DNA from: Toxoplasma gondii ME49
Lineage: Eukaryota > Apicomplexa > Conoidasida > Eucoccidiorida > Sarcocystidae
Length of the DNA: 64,000 nt
Direction of reading: 5' to 3'
NCBI RefSeq assembly: GCF_000006565.2
Contig: NC_031476.1
Span: forward strand, 627,458-691,457
Shown here piece by piece: positions 36,601-58,624 of the stretch. Position 1 is the first letter of the stretch. Each line of letters opens with the position of its first letter. Under the pieces are notes generated by a model, which ran no database searches, was not told the DNA's origin, and was given only the letters and a program-made list of their open reading frames with translations. Both the position numbers and the translations under genes were made by a program.

Positions 36601-38420
36601 AAACAATGTGCATATGTGGCGCCTTACGGTAGATATAGTTTGGTGACCTGCAAGAAATCTTCACCTCTTCTTGAGACACTGTTTTCCATGTCAATCGCTG
36701 GTCTATTACGTGGTTGTCCCCCTGCTGCGGGAATTAACGTTGCAATTATCAAACGCGATGAGACATCGGTTAATCAGGAGCAGACCCGATAACGCAGGTG
36801 GTCCGAGAGTCAACCAAAAGCACACAACTTGCTCAGGGGTAGCTTATGTGATATGGAATGAAAAAACCGAAAATTCGCATTGATTGACATTTAGCGACTC
36901 AGTCTTCGCATAGATATGGTCGATTCAGAAACTTTACTATCGCATTCGTTGTTGTGATTTAGAGTGTCTTGTCACACTTAAAGTTGTCACCACTGAATGC
37001 CGTTGTTGACACACAATGCCGAAGGAAGAAAAGTGGCTCTGGAAAGCCGTTTCCCTAAACTTCTCCGCATCACGCGTATATACATATAGATATTCACAGC
37101 ATGCTGTAAGTATTTATAGAGGGACAACACAAGCTCTCACAAGCCGACGACCATTTCTCTGGCTAACGGCGAGGTTAGGGGAAACGCACCGCTCCCACTA
37201 GTCTACGGGTGCCTCAGGCAACGCCGTGATCCACGGTCGCCAAACTCCGACAAAAACAACATTACAGAATGACATTTGCACCAACAACGCATTCCACACG
37301 TGGAACATGTGCACATATAGACACTGCGCTGATACCCGTCGTGTCATCAGTGGTTAGTGGACGATGGCAAGGATTACTGGCAAGGGAAAGCGACTCCACA
37401 GCTCATAAACCTCTTGTACAACAGTACTTGCCATCGTCGTCAAGCGTTCACACATGCTGCGCACAGCAGTTATAAAGCAACACCGTGCTGCGTTACTAGA
37501 GCAGTACAACCGTACAATGCCGGAGAAAAAGCCAACCGTCATAGAAGCTGAATGGATTAATTCAACCTCCGCCGGCCGACGACCCACTTGGTCTTTTATT
37601 AAGGGTTGATTCATTGTATCAGCAAGGGTGGGCCGATGTGGATGAGCAAAAAGTCAGATCCTTGGACGTCCATGGAATGAAGACAACTACTTGACATCAT
37701 GTGGCAAAGAGCTAAAACGCGTGTACTTCGCACCATCCATTTCGTATGATGTATTTGATACCATGCAATGAGCTTTCACAACGCATAAAAACACCGTAAC
37801 ATGCGAATTCGCAAACCCAGTCGCACTCGGTCTGGCTGTTCCCTTCGCCGAGGCGTGTACGTCAAATACACACTGTTGTCTCGACTTGCCGAGGCGAGTG
37901 CGACAGCAAAAGGCGTTTGTGGTTGCAAAAGCGACAGAGCATCTATACAAAGTATTCAGTACCGTCAAAAGTGCAGCGAACAGTCCCTAGTGTCACCAAA
38001 TGTGACAAACATACCTTACAGTCGTGAAAACTTGTCAACAGTATGCTCGCGCTGAAATTCAGGTACCTATGCGGACCACTCCACAACTCGTATTGGACTG
38101 GGTACTATCGCCAAACGAATCCGCATTCTCCCAAAAACAGCATGTACATGTGTATCACCAAATGAAAGTTCACTATTTCCCCGACGGTGCAGACATACGC
38201 GCGTCGAACGCATTACGGATGAGGACGCCGTGTAACACTGCGAACAACATACGTGCCACATAGACGCCAGCTCTGTCGGCTACCAGCCTAATCGTAGCTA
38301 TCATCATCCACGCTCCGTCATTCCACTGGCTTTGCCAGTACCAATAGGGCACTTTGAACACACATTCGCTGCCCCTAAAACAAACGGGTTAATTACCCTT
38401 AGTGGGTGGTTTAACGATGC
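33665..38420. other. Gene-poor region upstream of the 1645-aa gene
   Basis: The stretch next to 33664 is the likely promoter of the minus-strand gene. The rest has frames of 60-225 codons on both strands. The longest (34246-34923, plus) starts with TTG and has no motifs. Nothing here can be supported as a gene. Confidence 0.45.
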
Positions 38421-47376
<8,956 letters not shown>

Positions 47377-48561
47377 ATGTCGACTGAAAGAAAAAGCAAG
47401 TCGACACTGCGCACTGTGGGGACTCTCTTCCGGGGACTGAGCAGAAAAGAGAACACTTCGGAGGGAACCCAGCGCGTAACAGTACCAAGTACCGCTTTAC
47501 CGTCGGACAGCCATCGTGGAAGAAGCTCAGGCCGCTCTCCGACTGGACCTGGGGCTCCAGAATTAGGTACCCAAGAGGCAACAGCAGGGACGCGGGCGTC
47601 AGGCTTTGGCACCGGGGCGTGTACCCCGCAGGTCCCTCGGTCCTGGAAAGGGAAACGCATGAGGCGAAGTCGCCATGGTGTCGCCTCCCACGTCAGGAAG
47701 GTCTTGCGCATGAGAGGGGGGACTGTAAAGCCAGAATATGCCAACGTCTTCCTTATCCTAGGGTTATATGATGGAGAATTGATTCAAAATGGCTACGTCT
47801 GTCTGCGAGCAGCTGACGTAACTGACTGGGGCGTCGAGGGTGCCCCGCACGCGGCCGCTCACGAAGTTGTGGTAATAGGTGTAAAGGCTGCTGTCAAGCC
47901 TCCGACGCTGACGGAGGAGAGACGAGCAGTGATTTACCTCCGAGACTACTTGGCTAGCCAATTGACCGGATACCCCTTCCTCCGCCACTGTATTCTGGTG
48001 AACAAGAGAAATCGACGCAGTAGTAATTCGAATGTCTACTATTCAGTGTTGGGTAAGTCTCTTTAGTTCTTCGGACACGATTCCACGGAACTCCTGGGAC
48101 TGTCCGTGCACGGGAAAAAATGTCATCCGCGGTGTTTTGAGTTCAGAATAGTGTAGTTTTCGGTAGGTGCTATGTAGGCATACCTAGAGTGGAGGGGGCA
48201 TCGACTCAGCGGTCGCCAGGCGATACACACAGCTGCGTCCTTCTGGCCATTCATTCTCTCTCGAATTGACTCCTTTGGTGTCTCGCATCTTTAGAGGTTG
48301 CTAGTATACGTGTACATGTATGCCCTTGAATTTGTAAAGATGCCTCGCGTATGTGTGCCATCAGGGACAGGCCAATACATGGCCATTGTAAACGCTGCGA
48401 CTCAGGTGGATGGTATGGCTCCCCTCGAAGTTTGCGTTGTACGTCGTAGTGGAGGCCCTCAGTTCGAAATGGCAGGGACCAGCCACCGGTCTATTGTAGG
48501 CAGTGTCGTTGGCACGTTGCGTTCTTCTGTGAGAGAGCTGGGTCTCGTCACCACTGACTAA
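47377..48561 (+). CDS. Protein of unknown function, 290 aa, two exons
   Basis: Exon 1 (47377-48052) starts with an ATG and ends at G/GTAAGT in phase 1. Exon 2 (48365-48561) follows an acceptor ending CCATCAG and runs to a stop. The first 110 residues are basic, Ser/Gly/Thr-rich and disordered. The rest looks like one folded domain, with strands and helices such as ANVFLILGLYDG, HEVVVIGVKAAV, ERRAVIYLRDYLASQL and SIVGSVVGTLRSSVREL. There is no signal peptide or membrane segment, and I do not recognise the fold. A donor-like TCT/GTGAGA lies inside exon 2, and the downstream frame at about 48780-48910 (containing TTLVTLVAETLRVIRSRFEM) looks coding, so an alternative 3' end is possible. Confidence 0.55.
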
Positions 48562-50946
48562 AACAAGACACGCACGAGAGGAGGCATAAAGAGAAGCGGA
48601 GCTGCCCTTTCTGCTTAGTTGTCTCAAGCTGTCCATCAGTATTTCTAGCTGCCGGCTGCCTCGGAGCGAGCGGTTGTGTGGTCCACAAGGTGCCCGCGGC
48701 AGTTGTCTTTTTGCGAGTAGACGCACAGTTATCTGGTGAGGGATGTTCTTCAGTGTCACAGCTATGTGGGGACGCTGGTGTGCGGTGAAAGTGAGCAGCG
48801 TACGACGCTTGTGACACTAGTTGCAGAGACATTGAGGGTGATACGCAGCAGGTTTGAGATGGAGAGTAGCCAGGACATTTTTTCTGTCTTAGCGTTTGGA
48901 TCAGAGCGCGTCTAGTAGTTTCTGCAGATGGGACACCGACATCTGTAGAAATAGATACTGCGCGAGCTGTCGAGCAGCTGTAGATGGCATGTCGTCGGTC
49001 TATATGGAGCGCACTCGGGGCCGCTGTTTGAGTTTGAGATCTCCACCAGATGTTTGGGGACGTGAAATTGCGTTGTGTTGGAACTGGATGGCAGTCTACC
49101 GTGAGGGGTTGCAGGCCATAACTTTGGTTCCTCTGTGACATCTCAGCAGGGGCTGATTGCCAAACTTCCTATCACTGGATTTCTAATATGAGTGTAGTTT
49201 CGTGATGGCGGTGTTGAAACACCAGAGACTTGTCGCATGGGGATGTGCCACCTGATATTTGCTGAGATGCAGCCTCATAGATGGTAGACCGTCTTACCAT
49301 CTAGGCAACATGCTCCCACTAACTAGAGGGCGGTTCAGTCTTTTCGCAATTTCCTTAGACATACATTCTCGAACTCGTCTCAGCGTTAATTCCAACGGTT
49401 TTAGATGAGCCAAAATCAACACCAGCAAACACGGTGTGTCCAGTCATGCGTCAGCGTCTGATAGGCAACCAGAAGACTTCTCATCTCACGGTGTATGTGG
49501 TACAGACCCTCTCTTAAAACCTGATCCAAAGCGATGTTTTCATGTGACGTACAATGAATGACACCAGGAGGTAGAAGAAGCGTAACAATAGTTTTTTTTA
49601 TGGGGAAAAAGCTGTACACCGGCGGAAGAGATAAGAGCACTGCGCGGAAGCCTTGTAAAATCCTTGGGGTATGCTGTGCAATTGATTTCCCGAACACGAG
49701 TACCTCTTGTTGAAACACGACTGTGGAAGTAGCTTGGTTCAATCCTGTATTCAGAGGCATGCCACGACAGTGCAGCCGTGGTCTCAGAGGCTGACGAATA
49801 CGGGAGCTTCACTGTAGATTGGCAAACAGGGATGTCCTAATATAGTTATGCTCAAAAGGAGTTTGGCTCCACCTCTTCACGGAGCCTGCTGCTACAGCAC
49901 TCTAATAAAACATGCTTCATGTAGGCCTGTAACTTCATAGAAGGTGGTGTCTGACATCGAAACGAGTGCAAGGGCCACTCATTTTGAGGGGGGCCTACAT
50001 TAAATATACCTGCGTTCCAGACTGGAGCGACGCCTGGCTGCACATGTGCATTCTTGCTTGTCCATGAAGTGAATTTTGAGTTTTTTTCTTATTAGGATGG
50101 ACAGGTGACGTGAAGGATTTCGTTGTGAAGTGGACCAATTACTGGCACACCACCTTTCAGAGACTCGGTTACGTTGATGCGTCTTCCCCGAGAGTGCGGT
50201 GGGCCCGTGAAGCACAATGAGCTGAGATACAACCACCCTTGAGCGGGCTTCTGCACAGTGAATGACAGAATATGTAGTCTGTCGAAGCGGGTTCTTCCAC
50301 CCTGTCGGCGCCGTCTGCAGCGTTTCCTCGTTGGAGCTACAGTCAGCGTGTCGGCAGCAAAGTTCCGGTTAACCAATAATCGCCCTTCAATTAGCCCTTT
50401 TCTCTGTGGGGCCAATACAGCGACCGGAGACGTGCGTAAACACAAGAACGACGAGAACGTGTTTGTTCCTTTCAAGGAAATTAGGCTCCTGGTGCTTTAG
50501 AGCTTTCCCATCTTTCTTTTAAAACTCCGTCCCGTCAGTCGCGTTGTAAGTAGAAACACCCATACATATTGATATTCAACGTCGAAAGGGACCAGAGATC
50601 AGTGCGATCCTTCCGCAACCGCACGACGTGTTTCGGAGACACACTCTTCCATCTGTTGCTGGGTGACTGTTTCTGCTGTCCCTAGGCGGTCTTTTGCTGT
50701 AGTCCGGGGCATTTGCTACTCTAATTGGTTGACCGCTTCTCCAGTACGCCTGTGTTTTCGTATAGGCTGGTGTACACTCGACGTGGCAGTACACTGTAGA
50801 GATAGACGAGCAGCTGCTGCCTCGTTCTGTAAAGCATGTGTCGCCATGATTTCTTCGAAAAATCTGTTATCCCCGATAGGGCTTTTCGCTTCGTTCCGTG
50901 GAACTGAACGCCACTTATATCCCGCGGTGTAAAAGACTTTCAAGCG
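48562..50946. other. Region between the 290-aa gene and CFAP206
   Basis: A plus-strand frame at about 48780-48910 is protein-like and may be a further exon of the gene upstream. The overlapping minus-strand frame 49141-48548 starts with an ATG but has no motifs. From 49.2 to 50.9 kb I see nothing I can support; the last part should hold the CFAP206 promoter and leader. Confidence 0.4.
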
Positions 50947-53900
50947 ATGTCGAACACTCAGTGGGAATTACGAATAGCAGCCGCCACTCGGCGTGTGACT
51001 GATGCGTGCCGTCAAGCAGGGCACCCCGTACCTGACATTTACGCAGCGTACTGCCTGTGTACAACAACATGTAGTGAGGAAAAAGATTTCCTTATAGATA
51101 AACTGCTTTCCAAAGAAGATCTCGATGAAGGTGACATACTGAGGGTGGCTGATCGAATTCAGCAAAACGTGGGCCCTGGGATGGCCTGTTTGAAACTTCA
51201 AGCAATTCACGAAGCGCGCCTGTTTGAAGAAGAAAGGCGGCTGCAAGGCCAAGACTCTGGCATTGCGAAGGATATCGCTGATGAGGTATGCTCTCGACTT
51301 CAAAAAAGTGCGCACATGACCACAATATTACAGTGCGTTACACGCTGTTGAGTCCTCTCAGTTGAAACTGGCGTGACATTGAACGGGCAGAAGGGATCAG
51401 CGGGAGACAGAAATTGTAGGGAAGGGCTGTACACCAGCGAAACTCATTCGCAGAAAGTCGGTTTTTGGTACTTGTTGTTTCTGAGCACTCGACAGCCCGC
51501 CACCGACAGGATGCCATCTATTCTTTAGAATTACTTCCGAATGCAGGTATCACAATACACACAATTACCGACACCGCTGTCCCTGAACAAATCACTGATA
51601 TTTGGCTGGTTTCTCATGCCGCTGGTTTTCGCCTTTAGATTGTCAGCTTCTCTCACACGGTACTGAAGGACGTCGGTCGATTGGAAGCACTGTATGAGAA
51701 GGTTATTCAGTTCTGCTTTACCAGATATGTCGGTGCCCCATGGGTCAAAGAGGGAGACGACTCAATGGCACTGAAGGACACCAGGGCGGCGTTGGAATCT
51801 GCCTTCCCCATCTCCGGGCTGCGCTCACTGTTCGGCTTGACCCCTAGAGAGAGATTTCGTCACTTGGAAGAACTTAGTTGCATCGTGTTAGGAATCAGAA
51901 TTTTCAATTCTCTGGTTGGCGGTGGCACCGCCCTTTGTCTGCCTGATCCGAAGAATCTTCTCACATTGCACAGCCCCGACTTACCTCTATCCATAGAGCA
52001 GGAAATTGAAGAAGGCGAAAAACAGATTCAGGAGCTCGTCAAAATCCTCCTACACTCTCCTGTGTTGTTGGCAAAAGCAGGCAGTGGTAAGAAGTCTGTA
52101 ATCACAAATCGCAGACCACTGCGACAGAAGGGTGTGTATGGCCTCGAAAAGGATTCACTTCATGGGTTATCATTGGTTATAAAGTGCGGCTCGAGTTCTC
52201 AGCAGCCAGGCGCTCCATATGATTACACCGTTTTTCTTCACACTTGAATTGCCAAAGATGGATACCCTGGTAGGCCATGTAGACGCATCTAGGAATGCTA
52301 GTCAGATGTGACAACAGGAACTTCTTACAAGCTCGGAACAAGAGGCTCCGCGGTATGAATTTGTTTATCCAAAGTTAAATATGTGCAGTAACGCTAGTGA
52401 CGACCAATAACAAGAACTAAAGGAATTCCGGACTCATCCGCCGGCCATGCAAAGAGTTTGCCAGTTACAAGACATAGGCAAGAGCTTACTACTTTGCGTG
52501 CTGTCTGATGTACGAAAAACAGCCTTGCTTCAATTCTTTCACTGCCACCCCTGATAAAACTGGAGTAGAGTGCTTCCGGGATATCTCACTGACTAACTTC
52601 GGAGTAGTCGCTCTCCGCCTGTACGTTGCGTCTTCGCGTTCTGCTGTGTATACGTTGACTGTCAACCAACACCTGCGAATCTTTGTACAGATTGTCACAA
52701 ATAGTGAAATGGTGGTGTACAACAGTCAGAAAAGACAAATTACTCAGAAATGTTCTTAACTGACTTCTGATGTGGCTTGATAATGGGCGAGCAGAGTTCA
52801 TATACAGGAATTACTGGCAACACGGCCTAAAATTTGGAAGTCTCAGCTCTCTATTTAGCATGCCACGACTGTGGTAGCCCACGAATTAAAATTGGGACTG
52901 AAAACGCATCGGATCAGCCTAAACAGTGTCTGCTATCAAGGTCCCTGTCGACACAGTGGACGAGAGGACGATGACCTAGGCGAAGAAGCCCGGCGCCAAC
53001 ATCTCATTCGTGTAGTAAGAGGGTCTGCCGTGCATGTTTACAGAAACTGCTGAGCAGGATTTGGCTCTGATTTCGGCGCAGCACATTTATATGACGCAGC
53101 TTAACGCCTACAGGAGGGCACTATTGACGGCATTCCTTCATACAAGGCACCATCTAAAGGAAGCCGTTTCCGAATGCATGTCGGAAATAGTGGGAGTTGG
53201 AGAAGAACTAAACAGTCAACCGTGCACGTCGCGCGACGATGTCTTCCCGAAGTTCTCGCGCATAGCCGTGTCCTATCGCAAAGCCTTCCAAGAAAACGAA
53301 AAGCTGTGCTCTCTGAATTGCCTCGTTGCCTTTCTGGCAAGCCTAGCTGGTGAACATACGCTCGATGTCGCCTCGAACGTCGAGTCGGCCTGTCGCCGCG
53401 TCCACGGTATCTTTGCCTCTGTGGGGCAAGGTGACCAAGAAGAATGCAGGGGAGTTCGTTCAGCGGAGAATGCAGAAAAGGAAAGAGATGACAATGAAGT
53501 AGAACGACCCGATGGAGAGCCTCCCAGAGAGTTTGATGGCAAGTTCGAGTTGGGTGGGAACTGCGCGTGGTGCTTGGCCAAATACGCCGCTCTTGTCCCT
53601 GCGGATCGTTCCATTGGTAACGCGACTCTGGCGCCCTGCCTAAACTAATACAAGACAATACACGCTGATATTCAGGTGGATTCGGTCATATTGACATTCA
53701 CACACGAGGTCACATAGACAAATAACTAGATGAGTGTGGAGATACGTTGCGTCTGTACGAGTGAACATGGGCGACAACACCTGTCTCATGACCGAGTGAT
53801 TTGGAGTCGACCCCGTCGGGTTGTCAACGGTACTGTAGGACTCGCCATCGGCACCCTCTTTTGTTCATCAGGAGGTGGCGGGGCCCAGCAGAGGGAGATT

Positions 53901-55751
53901 GTTTTCCTGACTCGGTGGAATTGAGCTTATTGTTACTTTGGTACAAGAAGTACGTTCCACCATGACTCAGCGAGTCTATCTACTCCTTTTGTGTGGATGC
54001 ATGATCACGCCATCGCTATTGCTGTCCAAAGAGTGTGTGGATACTGTGCAACACGACTCAATCAATTTCTGAAAGAGCTAAATACAGCATGAACATGATG
54101 AGAGTCACTGCTCTAGAAATCCACTCTTCCCGTGTCTTCTTTCTACTGTCCGATGGGATGCGCCAGCTGCAATCAGCTACGGAGGTGACGCCTATGCGTT
54201 CTCAACGCTTCGTGGCGCCAAAGAATTTGCGCAGCATCCAGATCGTCTCCTGTCAGATATACGGCAACAGATAAGAAGACAGCCGGCCTTAATTCATCTT
54301 CTGAATCTCGATCGTCTGTACCCGAGGTAAGAATATTTTTTCGGTAGCTACCGTTAAATAATTCTTCATTCAGTCGCTGCCGAGTATCTATTATGATAAT
54401 TGTTTTAGAGAGCTCTTGAAAATGGTAGGCCTCGGGGAGAAAGATGTTGTGTCCATGCGTATTGAGTTTGTTCTCCCGAAAATCTTTTCCTATGCCTCGC
54501 TCCTAAGAAATGAAGTGAATCCGCCGTACTCTGGGACGCTCTCAGAAATCGTGCTGTTCTGTTGAAGAGCGAGTTGGAGGGCTTGGTGATCCCAGCATTC
54601 CGCTCTTCGATAAAACTTCGAGGCATCCTGTGCGTGACGGGAAAAGACACTATGTCCACTCTCCGGAATATTCCTTGACTGAGGTGCCTTTCTGTTGCAA
54701 ACCGTGGACATTAAGTCTTGTGATAGCCTTCGGATCTGCCGTCCTTGATTGAGCAACATGCTGTTCTCTTGCCCTCTTGCATTCGGTTCTGGAGTCGGTA
54801 GAGGTATTAGACATTCGTATCATTCCACACCACTTAGGTGAGTTTCCAATAAGGAGGCGATGGTATACACTGTTGCAACAAGACCCTCCACCGCAACAAC
54901 AGAAACGATTTGCCCTCGGCAAATCTTCGATCATGCCACATCCACAGTCGACAACTAGGGACCACGTGTGCTTGTTGAGAGTCTTGTCATCCACAGTGGC
55001 TTTACTTCCTCGTCTTTCGTATGGAAAGGTTGAGGCCTCACTTAACGACGTGGGATCATATATATATATATATGTACATACATACATGTGTTCAAATGAA
55101 ACATTCTACGAGTGGTCTGGCTACCGTGATGCTTAACGAAGGGGCACCTGTAGAGGATGAGCCATGGACACAAGCAGGATCATGGATAAAAACGTCTGGC
55201 CGATGACAGGGGATAGTCCATCGCCTTTCATTTTTGGCAAATCGCGTCGTTCTCTCGAAAAACCTGCGACTCCGGTATGCACGGGTGATCTCTTATGAAT
55301 CAGGTCCAGCCTGCGGAATATCCTCAAGCTCCAGCGAAATATCGCCACACGTCTGAAGCAAGAAACACCACGTTTTGGTAAAGACACTGCCACAGCCGAC
55401 CAGCTGTTCCTTTTGCTTCACGAGCCTCGGAATGCCGACGCTGCGGTTATGACTCCAGTACATTTCGAAACGCTTGAGAGAGACACGTCGTACCACTGGA
55501 ACGAATGGGAGTTGAGGCGCAGAGCCCTAAAAGTAGCTGATATTCTCAACAGGACAACAAGGAGCTCACAGACGAAAAGCTCGCACTGCCGTATGGAACA
55601 GGAGACACAGGTCTACCCGCTCAAAGAAAAAGAACAGAACACAATGAAGAGCAAGGGCACGAGTACCATCCGAACAAAGAAGTACATAACTGGTCTACGA
55701 GGAAAAACGAACACTAAGGCGGAAACAGTCAAGGTCGAGCTAGACCCGTGA
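50947..55751 (+). CDS. CFAP206: Cilia- and flagella-associated protein 206 (CFAP206), 655 aa, five exons
   Basis: Axonemal protein of the FAP206/DUF3508 family; in ciliates it helps anchor radial spoke 2 and an inner-arm dynein to the doublet. Exons 50947-51285, 51639-52086, 53044-53616, 54167-54326 and 55304-55751 all join GT-AG with matching phase (total 1968 bases). Family blocks appear in the right order: an N-terminal helical part with LYEKVIQFCFTRY, RFRHLEELSCIVLGIRIFN, ISAQHIYMTQLNAYRRALL, then PADRSIAAISYGGDAYAFST, which matches the vertebrate PGNPAIGILKYKEKYYTF segment. The end has YHWNEWELRRRALKVADI, TQVYPLKEKE and TKKYITGLRGK, matching vertebrate YEWNEWELRRKAIKLA, SQVYPPKD and IYLAGLRGGK. 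Length is close to the human protein (about 620). The start ATG opens directly into the conserved part. In coccidia the only flagella are on microgametes, so expression there is expected. Alignment is from memory but is unambiguous. Confidence 0.93.
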
Positions 55752-58624
55752 TTTACTCCTTTCAAGTCAGGAGATGGCAAGGCACCGAGCAGTCTTTTTT
55801 CTCCATTTCATCCGGCTGGACACTGCTGGTAGCCGGTAGTGGCCTTTGTGGATGTTCTCGCTGGCCAGACGATGCGGTCGCAGTTGGTTATTGTTTCGGA
55901 CCACTTCCAGCAGAAGGCTTGACTGCGTCAGACAGAGTTGAAGCCGACCAAGAGACATTCGTAATTTGGGGGCCTTTTTGTAATATCTCGGTCAGCAGTG
56001 GATTCCTAATGATTTCACCACTACCTACTCAGAGCAACTATTAGTTGGATCCACAGCCAGATCCCGCAACGAAGTTGTAGAACAAATATTTCACCGTCTC
56101 GCACTGCGTTCCTCCAGAATGATAAAGATGAACGCCACCCACCACAAAAGAACATCCGACATGCATAAAGTTTCCCATGAAGTCCGTTGTCTGCATTCAC
56201 ATCACCAACGCGGTGTATCGTCCCCCTGTAGGCTACTCTATCAGCACCATCACCTGCGGCATATTGTTGGAAGGAACCGTTAACGATCGTCAGAGTGAAC
56301 CTACTGGACTGCTGGTTTTGGAATGCTACTTGACAAGTCGGAGCTGCACACATGCGGACAATTACACTTACCCAGTCGTGGAAGAATTGCTCAGAATCAG
56401 CTTCCTTTTGCTTGCTGTTACGCTTCATGCCTGTGCCAGCTGCACCCACCTAATCATGGAAGAAAGGCTCAGATTCAGCTGCGTTCAGTTAACTGTTGCG
56501 CATCGTGCCTACTTTCCGACAGCATCACGTCGCTGGGTACCCAACACAAAACCGGCTCTGCTGAAGACCCGGACACCTTCTAGGCACCCACTGATAAACG
56601 CCCAATTTAGTAAGGCTGTCTGCTGTCGGCATTTCCCAGAGGCTGTCAGTTCTCAGCAATTTTCGCTTCCAATGGCGAGTTGTCTGAGCTCCTCCAGACA
56701 CAACACTGGGACACCCATTCAAGCTCCTGCTGCAACTCGTTCAAATAGCTCGAATGCCTTGCATGTACCACTGTATTTCCCACCAGTGCGTCTTCTATCT
56801 GAATGAGCTTTTGAGTAAGTCTACTTACGAAAGTGGAAGCGAGACTTACAATATTGCGACGTGTTGTAATGTCCCCACGCGCAACAGTGAAAATGCCAAA
56901 AGAGGTATTTCAAAAGCAGGCGACCCACCTTCAATGTACCTCCTGAAGGTTGACTTGTGTCTCCGTGTGAGGAAGGCTCCCCGTCGACCCCAGGCCGCCA
57001 TATTTCACTGTCCAGGAACCAGGACGTTTGACGCGTCACTTCCGTGTGTGAAGGTGACGGCGCTTCTGTGTGCCAGACCACTTACGGAAAGATGTCTTCC
57101 CGGGGACCCCGTAGGTCGGTGCGGAAGGCATCTGTCTCTTTCTGATCAAAGTAATACTGTTTCCTATAGCAACCGGGCGACAGCGAGCTTTTTACGCTGC
57201 TTTCCGGATCCCAGAAGGTGTGGGTCCGTGTTATTCCGCGTGCGAAAGCAAGTGAGCGAACGAGGTTAGCAGAGCAACTGTCTCAGCCAAACCCCGGTCG
57301 TGCGCACAGCCGGCGATTTCTGGAACGTGTTCCGAGTGCCATTGGGCATTCGTGGGGTGGCCTGCTAGTGACATCTTATCTCGAGCTCGAAGCAGGAACA
57401 CCGGGACCAGACGAGTTGGATCGATCGCTGTCACGAGGTTCGACTCTGTAGAGAGGTCCCAGCGCGGGTCGCCTGGGATGGACACGGACACGCGACTTGC
57501 CAGGCCCGCGCGTGCGCGTGGTGCCTTGCTGCGGCTGGTTCGCTAGTCCTGTGCCATGTCATCACATTTTCCTGTTCGTATCAAGAGCCTGGCACTTTTG
57601 AGGTCTCTTTTTTCGGTCTTTTCTCCCAGTTGTTTTTCCACACAGTTCTTCCACGTCCAGGAATTTTGTTGTCTGACACGCAGTACTTGGCATTCACAGA
57701 GTTGCTCGCTTTGTTCTTCCGTCAGGTAATCGAGCCTCTCTGACAAGGCAGCCAACCTAGTGCAAGGACGTGAGTCATTTTACGTAGTCCGGCTTGCACG
57801 GCAGATCTACCCCGAGCGCGAGAAAGAAACTCCGCTCAGCGTTAGCGTGGCCTCGTTCGGTGTTTCTTCCAAGGGAATTGCCTGCAATTGCCGCTACCTC
57901 TTCTGCCAACGTTTCAGGGATTTCGACGGTCTTTTGTCTGCGCTCTTTCTTTGCGAAAACCCCTCTTCCGCACTGCCCAGCTCGTGCCGCCGTCCTGGCG
58001 CGCAGCTCACGCCGTCCACTCCGTCAGAGGGCAAAGCTTGGCAGCGCTCAAGTAGGCTCGCAACCTCATTGTAGCTACAGGGTAACGTCTTGTGAAATGG
58101 TTCTTCGCCGCTGTCGGAAAGATTTCTGCTAAGTTTCAGATTTGGCACATCTTCTTTTACTCCCTTCCTGACTAGTCTTTTACGCTTCATTTAACTGTAC
58201 CGTGTCGCAGCCGCTTCGGGTTAAGCGCACTTCGCGCTGTTGAGCAAGCTCGCTGTGCTTCGATTCTCGAGGTTCGTGTGTACCCCGGGAACCTTGGGAA
58301 GGCAGAAACGGGCTTTTGCGCATTGAGCTATACTTTTTTTTCTGACGCGACAAACAGTTCCATCACAGCTGCCAGCGACAGTTTTTTTGGCAGGACTCGG
58401 TGGTGGGATCCTCTTCGTCTGACCGCAGAAATCTAACGTACTTGATGTCCATCAGGCCTGTCAGTGTGTCTGTGGCCTGTGTATGCTTGCAGGTGCTCGT
58501 TGTTCAGGAATCGCCAAACAAACCTTCCAGTGGCTTTTCCTACTCACGCAGGACCTCTGATAATAGGAGTGGGCACGTGTTCTCGTCCTAACGCTATCCT
58601 CGATTCCCTTTTCGCACACACACA
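55752..58624. other. Region between CFAP206 and the alveolin gene
   Basis: It begins with the CFAP206 3' UTR. A degenerate 78-bp tandem repeat lies at 56371-56526. From about 57.2 to 58.6 kb the sequence becomes more GC-rich and then CT-rich, fitting the promoter and leader of the alveolin gene; the start context CACACACAATG is purine at -3. Frames up to 209 codons occur, none with recognised motifs. Confidence 0.45.
56371..56526. repeat. Degenerate 78-bp tandem repeat, two units
   Basis: Unit 1 (56371-56448) and unit 2 (56449-56526) share the pattern GTGGAAGAAnnGCTCAGA near the start and a similar CTTCATGCCT / CATCGTGCCT near the end. Because the unit is a multiple of three, one plus-strand frame shows a 26-residue repeat (GRIAQNQL against GRKAQIQL, CCYASCL against NCCASCL), and the minus strand repeats FFHDW / FFHD. 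Confidence 0.7.

Noticed and set aside
48548..49141. Minus-strand ATG-led frame of 197 codons
   Set aside because: It has no motifs and a Thr/Ser/Gln-rich composition, and it overlaps a plus-strand frame that looks more like folded protein.
54405..55137. Minus-strand ORFs within the CFAP206 introns
   Set aside because: They lie antisense between CFAP206 exons 4 and 5, partly over a TA repeat near 55060, and show no domain.
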